Source: PALSA-350 sp963794165
GTDB lineage: Bacteria; Acidobacteriota; Terriglobia; Terriglobales; Acidobacteriaceae
Direction: 5' to 3'
Assembly (NCBI GenBank): GCA_963794165.1
Contig: CAWCCT010000007.1
Location: 434,001-498,000 of the forward strand
Length of the DNA: 64,000 bases
Shown: piece by piece, positions 1 through 7,918 of the stretch
Layout of the letters: the number at the start of each line of letters is the position of its first letter
Numbering within the stretch: position 1 is the first letter of the stretch
Position numbers and translations under genes: made by a program
Notes under the pieces: generated by a model
The model's database searches: none
The model's input: the letters and a program-made list of their open reading frames with translations, nothing else
Told to the model about the DNA's origin: nothing

Positions 1-597
1 CCCTCGTGGAATTACCGAAAAGCAGATGGTGGCGGCATCATCCTCGATATGCTTCCTCACTGGCGGTATGTGCTCGACAACCTGTTCGGCGCGGTGCAGG
101 CAATCAGCTGCATTGGGGCTACACACATTGCCGAACGCATCGACGAGGGCGGAGCCTCCTACAAAGCCGACGCAGAAGATGCGGCTTATGCGACCTTCCA
201 ATTGGCAGGCGGCGTGATCGCAACCATCAATTCATCCTGGGCAGTGCGGGTGCGGCGCGATGACCTGGTGACATTTCAGGTGGACGGAACGCATGGTTCA
301 GCCGTTGCCGGTTTAACCCGCTGCTACACCCAGCATCGCGTAAACACTCCACGGCCCGTTTGGAATCCTGACGTGCCGCAGACCATGCAGTTCACGCAGC
401 AATGGGAAGAGGTGCCCGACACACAGGTCTACGAGAACGGCTTCAAACTCCAGTGGGAAGAATTCATCCGTCACGTGGTGGAGAACAAGCCCTTCCGTTT
501 CAACCTGATCGAAGGAGCTAAGGGAGTGCAATTGGCGGAGCTTGGAATGAAGAGCTGGGCCGAACGTCGCTGGGTTGATGTGCCTCCCTTGCTCTGA
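1..597 (+). CDS. Gfo/Idh/MocA family oxidoreductase, C-terminal part
   Basis: The frame is open from the first base of the window and ends at TGA 595-597, giving 198 codons of the C-terminal half of a dehydrogenase of the Gfo/Idh/MocA family. The visible part begins near the conserved GGGIILD..PHW segment, where the histidine is usually close to the active site, and goes on into the beta-sheet substrate domain. The NAD-binding Rossmann half lies outside the window. Members oxidise or reduce hydroxyl groups of sugars or cyclitols with NAD(P). The genes that follow (ROK repressor, SIS protein, sugar porter, sugar kinase) fit a sugar catabolic role, but the substrate cannot be read from the sequence. 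Confidence 0.8.
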   Translation, partial: PSWNYRKADGGGIILDMLPHWRYVLDNLFGAVQAISCIGATHIAERIDEGGASYKADAEDAAYATFQLAGGVIATINSSWAVRVRRDDLVTFQVDGTHGSAVAGLTRCYTQHRVNTPRPVWNPDVPQTMQFTQQWEEVPDTQVYENGFKLQWEEFIRHVVENKPFRFNLIEGAKGVQLAELGMKSWAERRWVDVPPLL

Positions 598-608
598 CGG
601 GCTAAAGC

Positions 609-890
609 GTCTGCGTGAGAGCTCGCATTTAGCCGCCTCAGTCCCGCAGGGACTTATGAAATTGTCCAGGGCTACGCCCCCAAGCCCCTGTGTCACGCGA
701 TAAATCTGTGAGGCGCTTCGCTCAGGATGACGTTGTTGTGGCGAGTTGGAGATCCAAACAATCAGCGTCTTCTTGGATTTCTATCGTCTGCCAAACCAAT
801 TAGCGCGTGGGGCTGCGCCCTGGGCTCAGATTTCCCTACGGGACTGATTGATCGTCCTGATCTCGGCAATTCGTGAGTTCTCACGCAGAC
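609..890. repeat. Palindromic intergenic repeat, family A copy 1
   Basis: This fills the 313-bp gap between the oxidoreductase and the ROK regulator. The left edge reads CTGCGTGAGAGCTC (611-624) and the right edge is its near reverse complement GAGTTCTCACGCAG. Inside is the hairpin unit GTCCCGCAGGGAC (641-653), with a related inverted unit around 832-844. A second copy with the same edges and internal hairpins lies at 27669-27922. No coding potential is evident. It looks like a non-autonomous REP- or MITE-like element; no matching transposase is seen in the window. Confidence 0.7.
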
Positions 891-910
891 TCTGAAGGCC
901 CCTTGTAGCT

Positions 911-2119
911 CTACGGGCTGGGAAGCAAAACAGAAGGGATCCTCTCGAGCGCGATCGCAACCCCACCCCAAAGCACAGATGTGTTGCCGAGCTTACCGGC
1001 GGCGATCCTGGTGACGGCAAACTCGCTTTCTTGAAGCTGCTTTTGCACCGCACTGATGAGCACGGGATGGCTGCCTACTTCTCCCTCTAGCAAGATCAGG
1101 CCTGGATTCAGTATGAGTGACAGATTCACAATGATGTCCGCCACCATGCCGGCGCGGTGCTGGACGATCTTCTCGGCCCGCGCATTCCCCGCCTGCGCCA
1201 GGTTAAGGACTCCCAGGGCGTCCAGGTTTTCGTCACCCTGGGTCGCATCCCGCGCAGGTTTCCTTCCTGCTTCGCGCCAGCTTTCAAGAATTCCATCGCT
1301 GCTGAGTACCGTTTCAAGCTCGCCAAACTCATGCAGGGTGGGGCGCCGGCGCGAGGTGTTCGGTAAACGAAGATATCCGATTTCCCCCGCCGACCACTGT
1401 GATCCGTGGTAGATCTGCCCGTTCAGCACAATTCCCGCGGCAACATTGGGGCCGATGTGAATCAGAATGAATGATTCTTCTGTCTGGGCGGCGCCGCAGT
1501 GCCGTTCGCCCAGCGCGCCCAGGTTGATATCGTTTTCAATGATGATCAGGCAGTCTACGATCTTGTTTAGCTTGGCGCGCAGAGGAACGGATCGCCAGTT
1601 TTCCAGGGTGCTGATCGACAGCACGATGCCCTCATCCACATTGGTGATCGCAGGTACACCCACCACCAGCGCGAGCAGCTGGTCTTGCTTCTTCCTGTGC
1701 TTTCGCAGCAGACGCCGCACTTCCTCGCCGATGTAGATACAAATGGCGTCGGGTGTAGTTTTTCTGTGGGCAAGCAGTATTTCCTGGGTGTCAAGGGTGT
1801 GCCCGTTCAGGTCGGCCAGCAGGAACGAAAGACAGCCCGCAGTAATCTTGACCGCGAGTACGCAGCCACGCTCTGCCCTGAACGCGATCATGTCAGGAGG
1901 CCGGCCTCCGCTTGATTCACCCTCGCCGAGAGCCTTAACCAGTCCGGCGGACAACAGATCACGAACCACGTTGGTGATCGTTGGAGCGCTCAGGCCCGAC
2001 GCGCGCACCAGGTCTGCTTTTGAACAAGAACCGCTCTCGCGCAAAAGTTTGAGGACCCGAAGCGCGTTCGTATGGCGAAGAAGAGAAGGCCTGCCGACAG
2101 TAGTAGTTTCGTTCTTCAA
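911..2119 (-). CDS. ROK family transcriptional regulator (NagC/XylR type)
   Basis: A 402-residue protein with an N-terminal winged helix-turn-helix (about residues 15-60, including SGLSAPTITNVVRDLL) and the GGRPP link typical of ROK repressors. A ROK sugar-binding domain follows to the C-terminus. The IENDIN motif and the segment SAGEIGYL are present. The phosphate-loop GTG of ROK kinases is replaced by GPN, and the usual zinc-binding CxCGxxGC cluster is absent. The start is TTG, directly after an in-frame TGA; no ATG occurs before the ROK domain. It is closely similar to the ROK kinase at 4770-5738 and probably senses the same sugar to control the neighbouring SIS, porter and kinase genes. 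A perfect palindrome CTTTTAAAAG lies just upstream (2130-2139). Confidence 0.88.
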   Translation of the reverse strand: MKNETTTVGRPSLLRHTNALRVLKLLRESGSCSKADLVRASGLSAPTITNVVRDLLSAGLVKALGEGESSGGRPPDMIAFRAERGCVLAVKITAGCLSFLLADLNGHTLDTQEILLAHRKTTPDAICIYIGEEVRRLLRKHRKKQDQLLALVVGVPAITNVDEGIVLSISTLENWRSVPLRAKLNKIVDCLIIIENDINLGALGERHCGAAQTEESFILIHIGPNVAAGIVLNGQIYHGSQWSAGEIGYLRLPNTSRRRPTLHEFGELETVLSSDGILESWREAGRKPARDATQGDENLDALGVLNLAQAGNARAEKIVQHRAGMVADIIVNLSLILNPGLILLEGEVGSHPVLISAVQKQLQESEFAVTRIAAGKLGNTSVLWGGVAIALERIPSVLLPSP

Positions 2120-2188
2120 TCAAAACCGACTTTTAAAAGCCCAAGAATTGTAACTAAAGTTTAAGAAGCTGCGGTGGCATACCGCTCT

Positions 2189-3292
2189 CTACTGTTCCAT
2201 GACTCCATATTGAAAGCGTGGAGGCAGCCGGCTTCCAGTCCGCTCGACCATGGCCAGCGTAAGCGCCTGCGGTACCAGCAGGGACGTGATGCCCTCCCAC
2301 GTTTCCGGTACGGCCTCGATCTTCACTGGGAATAACTTGTCTGTTGCGTTCTGATCCAGGCTTGAAACCAGTACCACTTTGCCGCCGCGGCGGTTACATT
2401 CCTGGGCCAATTTGACGCCGAGTTCGGCGGTCCTGCCGAGCGCCAGGATAATGGCGAGATGGGTTGCGTCCACGTCAAGATTGGGCCCGTGTTTGAACCC
2501 GGCACCGGTGTGCGCCGCAGCACGGTGGCCGGTCATTTCGCGGATGCACAGCGCGCTCATGATGGCGCCGCCGTAGGCCGCGCCGCGGCCGATCACTTCG
2601 ATATTGGCTGCGTCCCGGCAGAACATCTCCAGCTCGCTGCGGATGGCGAAGACGGCATCGAGGTGGGCGGAGAAAACCTCGGCGGCGCGCTCTGCCTCCT
2701 GCTTCCACGGGCGGCCGACAATCTCAGACGCCACGATGATGGCGGCCGCCGTCGCATTGGTGTACGTTTTGGTGGCGTTGCCGTACTCCGGGCCGGCCAG
2801 GATGGGGAGTTTATTTTCGGCCAAACGCCAACAGGTGCTCGCAGCGTTGTTTGAGATCAGGCCGAGCGGACGATTGCCGCCTCGCTTGAAGAGTTCGACC
2901 AGCTCCGCACTTTCCCCGGAAGTAGTAAGCAGGATAGACAGCGCGGCATCATCCCACACCGAGGAGGCATAATGCAGCCATTCTCCGGCATCCACCGAGA
3001 ATGCCGGGCGCCCGTGTAGCTGCAAAAAAGTTGAGCCGCTAATGGAAGAACAGTAAGAGGCACCCATGCCGATAAACAGAACTGGTCCTGGTTTCGTAGC
3101 CTGCTCGAGGAATTTTTTTAGCTCGGCTTGAATGGCAGAATCGCCGGCGTATGCCTTGAGCAATTGGCGAAGCTTTTCCGGCTGCTGCCGGCACTCAATC
3201 TCCAGAATCTCGGTTCCGGTTGCCGTGAGCAGTTCCTTAGCTGGTTCTATGCCGCCCACCCAGCGCGGCGTTCCCGTGTTGCTATCCGCCAT
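2189..3292 (-). CDS. Double SIS-domain phosphosugar isomerase/deaminase-like protein
   Basis: A 367-residue protein built like the isomerase half of GlmS or like AgaS/FrlB: two SIS domains. The first contains FIGMGASYCSS and the phosphosugar-binding TTSGESAEL. The second starts near IEVIGRGAAYGGA. There is no glutaminase domain, so it is not a full glucosamine-6-phosphate synthase. The family isomerises or deaminates phosphorylated (amino) sugars in the cytoplasm. The start ATG (3290-3292) has a GGAG eight bases upstream. It is divergent from the sugar porter at 3384 and lies between the ROK regulator and the transporter/kinase pair, so it probably acts on the sugar phosphate made by the ROK kinase. 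An amino sugar is the natural guess, but this is inference. Confidence 0.82.
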   Translation of the reverse strand: MADSNTGTPRWVGGIEPAKELLTATGTEILEIECRQQPEKLRQLLKAYAGDSAIQAELKKFLEQATKPGPVLFIGMGASYCSSISGSTFLQLHGRPAFSVDAGEWLHYASSVWDDAALSILLTTSGESAELVELFKRGGNRPLGLISNNAASTCWRLAENKLPILAGPEYGNATKTYTNATAAAIIVASEIVGRPWKQEAERAAEVFSAHLDAVFAIRSELEMFCRDAANIEVIGRGAAYGGAIMSALCIREMTGHRAAAHTGAGFKHGPNLDVDATHLAIILALGRTAELGVKLAQECNRRGGKVVLVSSLDQNATDKLFPVKIEAVPETWEGITSLLVPQALTLAMVERTGSRLPPRFQYGVMEQ

Positions 3293-3383
3293 GAACGCGA
3301 CTCCACTTTGTTAGAAAGGTTTCGTTAAAAAGACGGTCAAAAACTCCCGTAGATAAAGGTATCATTCGTTAGGGGAAACGGAA

Positions 3384-4766
3384 GTGAATGACCCAGCCGC
3401 AATCCAGCCGCAGGTGAACCATGCGTTCATTCGCAGAGTCTCTTTCATCGCTGGATTGGGCGGTATCCTTTACGGCTTCGACATGGGTGTCATCGCCGCC
3501 GCTTTGATCTACGTGCGCGACTCGTTCCATCTCTCCACGATGATGCAAGAAGTTCTGGTCATTGCGGTGTTGATCGGAGTGATGATTGGCGCGCTGGTCG
3601 GGGGAACTGTAGCCGATCGCGTCGGCAGACGTAAAACGCTGATCTGGGGAGCAATCCTTTTTATCGTGGGGTCGATACTTGCGCCGTTATCTCCAAATGT
3701 AGCCGTGTTGTTCGTTGCCCGCGCGCTGCTTGGGGTCGCTGTTGGCTTTACTTCTGTTACGGCGCCGGTATACGTCTCCGAGCTCGCTCCCCCTAAATCG
3801 CGCGGGATGCTGATCGGCTTGTACCAGTTTGCCCTTACTTCAGGGATTGCCCTGGCGGACCTGGTGGGTTACTGGTTCGCCGGGCAGCAGGGATGGAGGT
3901 GGATGTTTGCTTGCGGACTCATCCCCGCGTTGATCTTTCTCTTCATGGTACTTACAGTGCCGGAAAGTCCACGCTGGCTATTCGCACAGAATCGGGAGGC
4001 TGAGGCGGAATCCGTGCTGAAGTCCTACACCGATGAGGCGGGCACGAGAGCGCTGCTGGAAGACATTCGCGTCAGCTTGATGACAAAGATGGAACGGCGT
4101 TGGAGCGCGCTTTGGAGTCCGGCAGTGCGCGGCTCGCTCTTCATCGCCGTTGGCTTCATGGTGTTGACGCCGGCTACCGGTATCAACGCCATCGTCTATT
4201 ACGGTCCACAGATATTTTCGCTCGCCGGGATCGGTTCCGATAAGAGTGCAATCTTCGCTACCCTTCTGGTTGCCATTACCAATGTATTGGCAACAGTGAT
4301 TGCGCTGGTGCTGGTCGACCGTGCAGGGCGAAAGCCTCTTCTCTATGCAGGGCTGGGCGGCATGACGGCCGCGCTGTTTGTCCTATCTGTTTGCTTTCAC
4401 CAGCAGGCCGCGCTGGGGCACTCGCTGGGCATCATTGCCACCGCTTGCCTGATGTTTTTCATCGCTTGCTACGCTTTCAGCATGGGCCCGATCGCATGGA
4501 TATTGGTTGCTGAAGTATTTCCTCTGCGCGTGCGCGGCCGCGGTGTGGCTGCAGCCACGCTGGCTTTCGGCACTTCAAACTTTCTCATCTCGCTTACCTT
4601 CCTCTCTCTCCTGAAAGCCGCTGGTAATTCACTCACTTTCGCTATTTACGGAGCTTTCTGCATCCTGACGCTATTGTTCGTGCGCTTTGTGATTCCAGAA
4701 ACCAAAGGGCGTGAGTTAGAGAGTATTAGCGCGCGGCCCACCACAGCCCTCCCCACTCGAGGTTAA
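3384..4766 (+). CDS. MFS sugar porter family transporter
   Basis: A 460-residue, twelve-helix permease of the sugar porter family. Signature motifs are in order: GGILYGFDMGVI in helix 1, the GRR-type loop DRVGRRKT between helices 2 and 3, PESPRWL before the central loop, DRAGRKPL in the second half, and PETKGREL at the C-terminus. It probably imports a monosaccharide by proton symport across the inner membrane. The GTG start follows a GGGGAAACGGAAG purine stretch. The ROK kinase begins 3 bases after the stop, so the two are probably one transcript: uptake followed by phosphorylation. The 91-bp gap to the divergent SIS gene must hold both promoters; a weak -10-like TATCAT is at about 3359. Confidence 0.92.
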   Translation: MNDPAAIQPQVNHAFIRRVSFIAGLGGILYGFDMGVIAAALIYVRDSFHLSTMMQEVLVIAVLIGVMIGALVGGTVADRVGRRKTLIWGAILFIVGSILAPLSPNVAVLFVARALLGVAVGFTSVTAPVYVSELAPPKSRGMLIGLYQFALTSGIALADLVGYWFAGQQGWRWMFACGLIPALIFLFMVLTVPESPRWLFAQNREAEAESVLKSYTDEAGTRALLEDIRVSLMTKMERRWSALWSPAVRGSLFIAVGFMVLTPATGINAIVYYGPQIFSLAGIGSDKSAIFATLLVAITNVLATVIALVLVDRAGRKPLLYAGLGGMTAALFVLSVCFHQQAALGHSLGIIATACLMFFIACYAFSMGPIAWILVAEVFPLRVRGRGVAAATLAFGTSNFLISLTFLSLLKAAGNSLTFAIYGAFCILTLLFVRFVIPETKGRELESISARPTTALPTRG

Positions 4767-4769
4767 TGA

Positions 4770-5738
4770 ATGGCGCCTGACACAGGCTTTGTTGTAGGAG
4801 TCGACATCGGAGGCACCAGCCTTCGCCTTGCTTTGGCAGGCATGGATGGTGAGGTTCTGGCCAAGTGGAAGGTCTCGACCGAGAACATTCGGGACCCGCA
4901 GGTAGTGGTGCGCCTGATCCAGGAAGGAGTGGAACATCTGTTGCAGCAAAATCTCCTGTCGCGCAGCTTGCTTCGCGCAATTGCGGCAGGGGCGCCGGGC
5001 ATTACGGATGTGGACGAAGGCGTTGTGCTTGCCACCTCCTACCTCATGGGTTGGCGCGACGTTCCGCTGCGCGCATTGCTGGAAGCAAGCCTCGGTGTTC
5101 CTGCGGCAGTGGAAAACGATGTAAACATGGCGGCCCTTGCAGAAAGCCAGATCGGCGCCGGTCGCGGAATACGGGACTTTGTTTTTCTAGCCATCGGCAC
5201 CGGGATCGGCGCGGGCATCGTGCTCAACGGACGCCTCTTCCACGGGATGAATTGGTCTGCGGGTGAGATTGGGTACATGTTGGTTCCCGGGACCTCGGTG
5301 GCACCGGTGGAAAAGGGGGAGCCGGGAGCACTCGAGAGTGTTGTGGGCGGCGAAGGGATCAAGGCGCAATGGCAGAGCTTGTGGTGCGCAGACGTCACCC
5401 ACCTTCCAAGAGACCTCGTCGCCACCCAGATATTCGATCAAGCAATTGCGGGCGACGAGCTTGCCCGAAAAGTTCTCCACCAGTCTGCGCAAACCCTGGC
5501 GTACGCAATCTACAACCTCGCGGTCGTTCTCAACTGCCCGCTTTTTGTTTTGGGTGGCAGCGTAGGTATGCACCCGGCCTTATGCAATTTGACGCAGGAG
5601 ATTCTCACCCAAAGGGACCGCCGACTGCAGCCGAAGCTGGTACGGAGCAATCTTGGACCTGACGCGCAGGTGAGCGGAGCCATTCAACTGGCGCTCGAGA
5701 CGGCGTCGTCGCGCGTGCTTTCCACTCGATCACGTTAG
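4770..5738 (+). CDS. ROK family sugar kinase
   Basis: A 322-residue actin-fold kinase. It has the N-terminal phosphate loop DIGGTSLRLA, the catalytic aspartate in VENDVNMAALAE, the second phosphate loop GTGIGAGIVLNG, and HGMNWSAGEIGY. It phosphorylates a sugar with ATP in the cytoplasm. The CxCGxxGCxE zinc motif of most ROK glucokinases is missing; the corresponding stretch reads GEPGALESV without cysteines. A GAGG seven bases before ATG 4770 supports the start. It is cotranscribed with the sugar porter. The retained phosphate loops mark it as the enzyme, whereas its paralogue at 911-2119 has lost them and gained a DNA-binding domain. Confidence 0.88.
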   Translation: MAPDTGFVVGVDIGGTSLRLALAGMDGEVLAKWKVSTENIRDPQVVVRLIQEGVEHLLQQNLLSRSLLRAIAAGAPGITDVDEGVVLATSYLMGWRDVPLRALLEASLGVPAAVENDVNMAALAESQIGAGRGIRDFVFLAIGTGIGAGIVLNGRLFHGMNWSAGEIGYMLVPGTSVAPVEKGEPGALESVVGGEGIKAQWQSLWCADVTHLPRDLVATQIFDQAIAGDELARKVLHQSAQTLAYAIYNLAVVLNCPLFVLGGSVGMHPALCNLTQEILTQRDRRLQPKLVRSNLGPDAQVSGAIQLALETASSRVLSTRSR

Positions 5739-5750
5739 CTCCCAAGCAAC

Positions 5751-5800
5751 TGCCGGGTGCCCCACATCTCGCTCGTTTTTCGCGAGATGTGGGATACCAC
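5751..5800. repeat. Palindromic repeat, family B single copy
   Basis: A 12-bp perfect stem (5761-5772 with 5782-5793) encloses a T-rich 9-base loop, flanked by GGTGC and ATACC. The same sequence, differing at one central base, occurs as an inverted pair at 16640-16820. It lies directly after the ROK kinase stop and before the convergent cupin gene, so it could also end transcripts from both sides. The T-run is in the loop, however, so it is not a standard intrinsic terminator. Confidence 0.7.
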
Positions 5801-5855
5801 GAAGCTCGACGTCCTAGCCCGAGGAATCCCGAAAAGCTGCCGGTTTAGACAGTTC

Positions 5856-6296
5856 TTAACGCTGGCGAATGAAACTTTCCGGTGTCCCATCCGCAGGATT
5901 GACGAAGATGATGTCCTTCGGGTCGCGTCTCGGCGTGTCCAGGGCAAGAAAGACGACCGGCCCCTCCAGGATCTGGGGCAGGGCATGAACAATGCGGCGC
6001 TTGAAGAAAAGCAAGTCGCCGACAGCAAACTCTGCTCCGTTCGAAGGGTCGCTCATCCAGAACGTCCCTCTTCCCGACAGAACATAAAGATATTCGTCGG
6101 AGCCCGCATGATAGTGCGGCGGCGTATCCCGGTAAACCCGAAACACTCGCGCGCTCGCCGCCTCTTCGTCCGTCAGGTAGGTATCCAACAACATCGTCTC
6201 CGCAGTTTCGGGGAAGGATTGGGCGACCTGATTCAGATGGAAACGCTGGTAGCTTTGTTTGTCTGCCATGAGATTTCTCAACCCCTTAACCCCCAT
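5856..6296 (-). CDS. Small cupin-domain protein
   Basis: A 146-residue single-domain cupin. Metal-ligand motifs are visible: PPHYHAGSDEYLYVLSGRG (first cupin motif with HxH, E and G) and GDLLFFKRRIVHAL (second motif with H). It may act as a sugar-binding or isomerase-like enzyme, or a sensor, in the cytoplasm; the substrate is not predictable. The first ATG has GGAGG four bases upstream. A shorter form from Met-10 (6269) is possible and would fit the usual length. It is divergent from the LacI regulator, with a shared 71-bp gap. Confidence 0.78.
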   Translation of the reverse strand: MGVKGLRNLMADKQSYQRFHLNQVAQSFPETAETMLLDTYLTDEEAASARVFRVYRDTPPHYHAGSDEYLYVLSGRGTFWMSDPSNGAEFAVGDLLFFKRRIVHALPQILEGPVVFLALDTPRRDPKDIIFVNPADGTPESFIRQR

Positions 6297-6367
6297 ACTA
6301 CCTCCGGCTCAAGGAAGCGCAGCATGGGCTGCGATATGCTTTAATCGAAATCCGAGCGGGCGGGGAC

Positions 6368-7522
6368 ATGACGAAGCGAGCAGGGAAAAAGGCAAAGCCG
6401 CCGACGGCAGAGACGCCTGGCAAGATGGACATCCGGACCGTGGCGCAGTTGGCCAACGTGTCCATCGCCACTGTATCCCGGACTATCAACCGGGTGTCGA
6501 CAGTGAACCCCAAGATGGCCAAACGGGTGTGGGAGGCGATCGAGAAGTTGGATTACTTCCCCAACACCCAGGCGCGCTCGCTGGTCTCTGGGCGCAGCCG
6601 GCTGCTGGGGCTGATCGTTTCCGAGATCACCAACCCCTTCTTCCCCGAGCTGATACAGGGGTTTGAAGATATCGCCGTGGAGCACGGCTACGAGATTCTC
6701 ATCAGCTCGACAAACTACGATCCCAGGCGCATGTCACTTTGTATACGGCGCATGCTGGAGCGCAGGGCGGAAGGAGTAGCGGTGATGACCTTCGGAGTCG
6801 AGAGACCGCTCCTGGAGCAGTTAGCCGAGCGCAAGGTGCCGCTGGTCTTTGTCGACATAGGCCCGGAGAGGCCGGGCATCAGCCTGCTACGGGTGGACTA
6901 CCACCACGGCATCCGCCAGGGCGTGCAGCACCTGGCTGCGTTGGGGCATCGGGACATAGCGTTTATCAGCGGGCCCAGACGGCTGCACTCTGCGCAGTCG
7001 CGGCTGGCGGCTTTTTCCAAATCGCTCGAGGAGTGCGGCATCGTGGCCGATGCGGCGCGGATCGTCGAAGGCGACCACACCATGGAGGGCGGTATTGAGG
7101 CCATGGATTTCCTGCTGAAGTCCAGGCAGAGGCCCACGGCGGTGATGTGCTCGAACGATATGACGGCCATCGGCGTGCTGCATAAGCTTTACCGCGCGGG
7201 GCTGAGAGTGCCCGACGATCTGTCGGTCATCGGCTTCGATGACATTCGCATCGCGCAGGTTACGATTCCACCTCTCACGACGATTCAAATGTCATGCTTT
7301 GAGCTGGCGCGAGCGGCGGTGACGGCTCTCCGCGCGCACGTGGAAGAAGGCGGAGAACCCAAACGCAACTATAAGATCCCCACCCACCTCGTAGTACGCG
7401 AGTCTACTGGCTTCCCGCCGGGCACCATGCTCAAGTTGCGGAAAGCCGGGGCCGGTGCAAAGCGAAGTTCGGCTGCTCCCCGTTCGGCAAAATCTGCTTC
7501 CGATGGGACTATCAGTCGATAG
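6368..7522 (+). CDS. LacI family transcriptional regulator
   Basis: A 384-residue repressor. A basic N-terminal tail of about 18 residues precedes the helix-turn-helix DIRTVAQLANVSIATVSR and the hinge helix (ARSLVSGRS). A periplasmic-binding-protein-like effector domain follows (LLGLIVSEITNPFFPEL to VIGFDDIRIAQ). It should bind a sugar and regulate nearby genes. Downstream, in front of the TonB receptor, are two 12-bp sites that are exact reverse complements of each other and match LacI-family half-site style (see 7531-7542 and 7816-7827). The likely targets are therefore the receptor and possibly itself. It is divergent from the cupin gene. Confidence 0.92.
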   Translation: MTKRAGKKAKPPTAETPGKMDIRTVAQLANVSIATVSRTINRVSTVNPKMAKRVWEAIEKLDYFPNTQARSLVSGRSRLLGLIVSEITNPFFPELIQGFEDIAVEHGYEILISSTNYDPRRMSLCIRRMLERRAEGVAVMTFGVERPLLEQLAERKVPLVFVDIGPERPGISLLRVDYHHGIRQGVQHLAALGHRDIAFISGPRRLHSAQSRLAAFSKSLEECGIVADAARIVEGDHTMEGGIEAMDFLLKSRQRPTAVMCSNDMTAIGVLHKLYRAGLRVPDDLSVIGFDDIRIAQVTIPPLTTIQMSCFELARAAVTALRAHVEEGGEPKRNYKIPTHLVVRESTGFPPGTMLKLRKAGAGAKRSSAAPRSAKSASDGTISR

Positions 7523-7530
7523 ATCGAGTA

Positions 7531-7542
7531 GGAAACGTTTTC
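7531..7542. promoter_or_regulatory. LacI-type operator-like palindrome 1
   Basis: GGAAACGTTTTC, a CG-centred palindrome with one mismatch, starting 9 bp after the LacI gene stop. Its exact reverse complement lies at 7816-7827, with the centres 285 bp apart. The form resembles the operators of LacI/CcpA-type regulators (A-rich half, central CG, T-rich half). That the adjacent regulator binds it is inference. Confidence 0.55.
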
Positions 7543-7659
7543 AGTTAAGTGCAATTATTGGAGGGTTTTGTGCCCATGCCAAATTGCGCCATCGCCGCCT
7601 TCCGATGATGCCGTTTCCCCCGGAAATAAGACTTCAATAAAAATCCCTCTGCGGAGCGG

Positions 7660-7689
7660 TTGACAGGCTTACATTCCATGGGATATACC
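7660..7689 (+). promoter_or_regulatory. Candidate sigma-70 promoter for the TonB receptor
   Basis: A perfect TTGACA (7660-7665) is followed, after 18 bp, by TATACC (7684-7689). It lies between the two operator-like palindromes and about 230 bp before the receptor start. The -10 is only a 4/6 match, so this is tentative. The rest of the 7523-7918 gap shows no open gene. Confidence 0.4.
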
Positions 7690-7815
7690 GTCTGCGGGAA
7701 AAATTAAGCCGGTGGATCCAGCCTCTGCGGATTTGTTTTTTTGCCCACCGGTCCGAGCAAAGAGTGCGAGACAGGGCTCCAAAGACAGGTAAAGGGCTGG
7801 CTTGCTTTGCTTCAA

Positions 7816-7827
7816 GAAAACGTTTCC
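7816..7827. promoter_or_regulatory. LacI-type operator-like palindrome 2
   Basis: GAAAACGTTTCC, the exact reverse complement of the site at 7531-7542, 91 bp before the receptor start codon. The pair brackets the candidate promoter at 7660-7689, an arrangement that would allow repression by looping. This is inference from sequence alone. Confidence 0.55.
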
Positions 7828-7918
7828 CAGGGGCGTTCTCGATCGCGATGCTTGATTGTTAATTGGCGCGCAGCCGGAATTCCCTTACAGCAGATGTTCC
7901 ATTTTCAGGAGGTCACTC

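Noticed and set aside
5761..5793. Intrinsic terminator after the ROK kinase
   Set aside because: The hairpin is strong, but the T-run is in the loop and not after the stem, and the same sequence occurs elsewhere as a repeat.
5757..6344. 195-codon plus-strand frame opposite the cupin gene
   Set aside because: The minus strand has both cupin metal motifs and a GGAGG start; the plus frame has no support.
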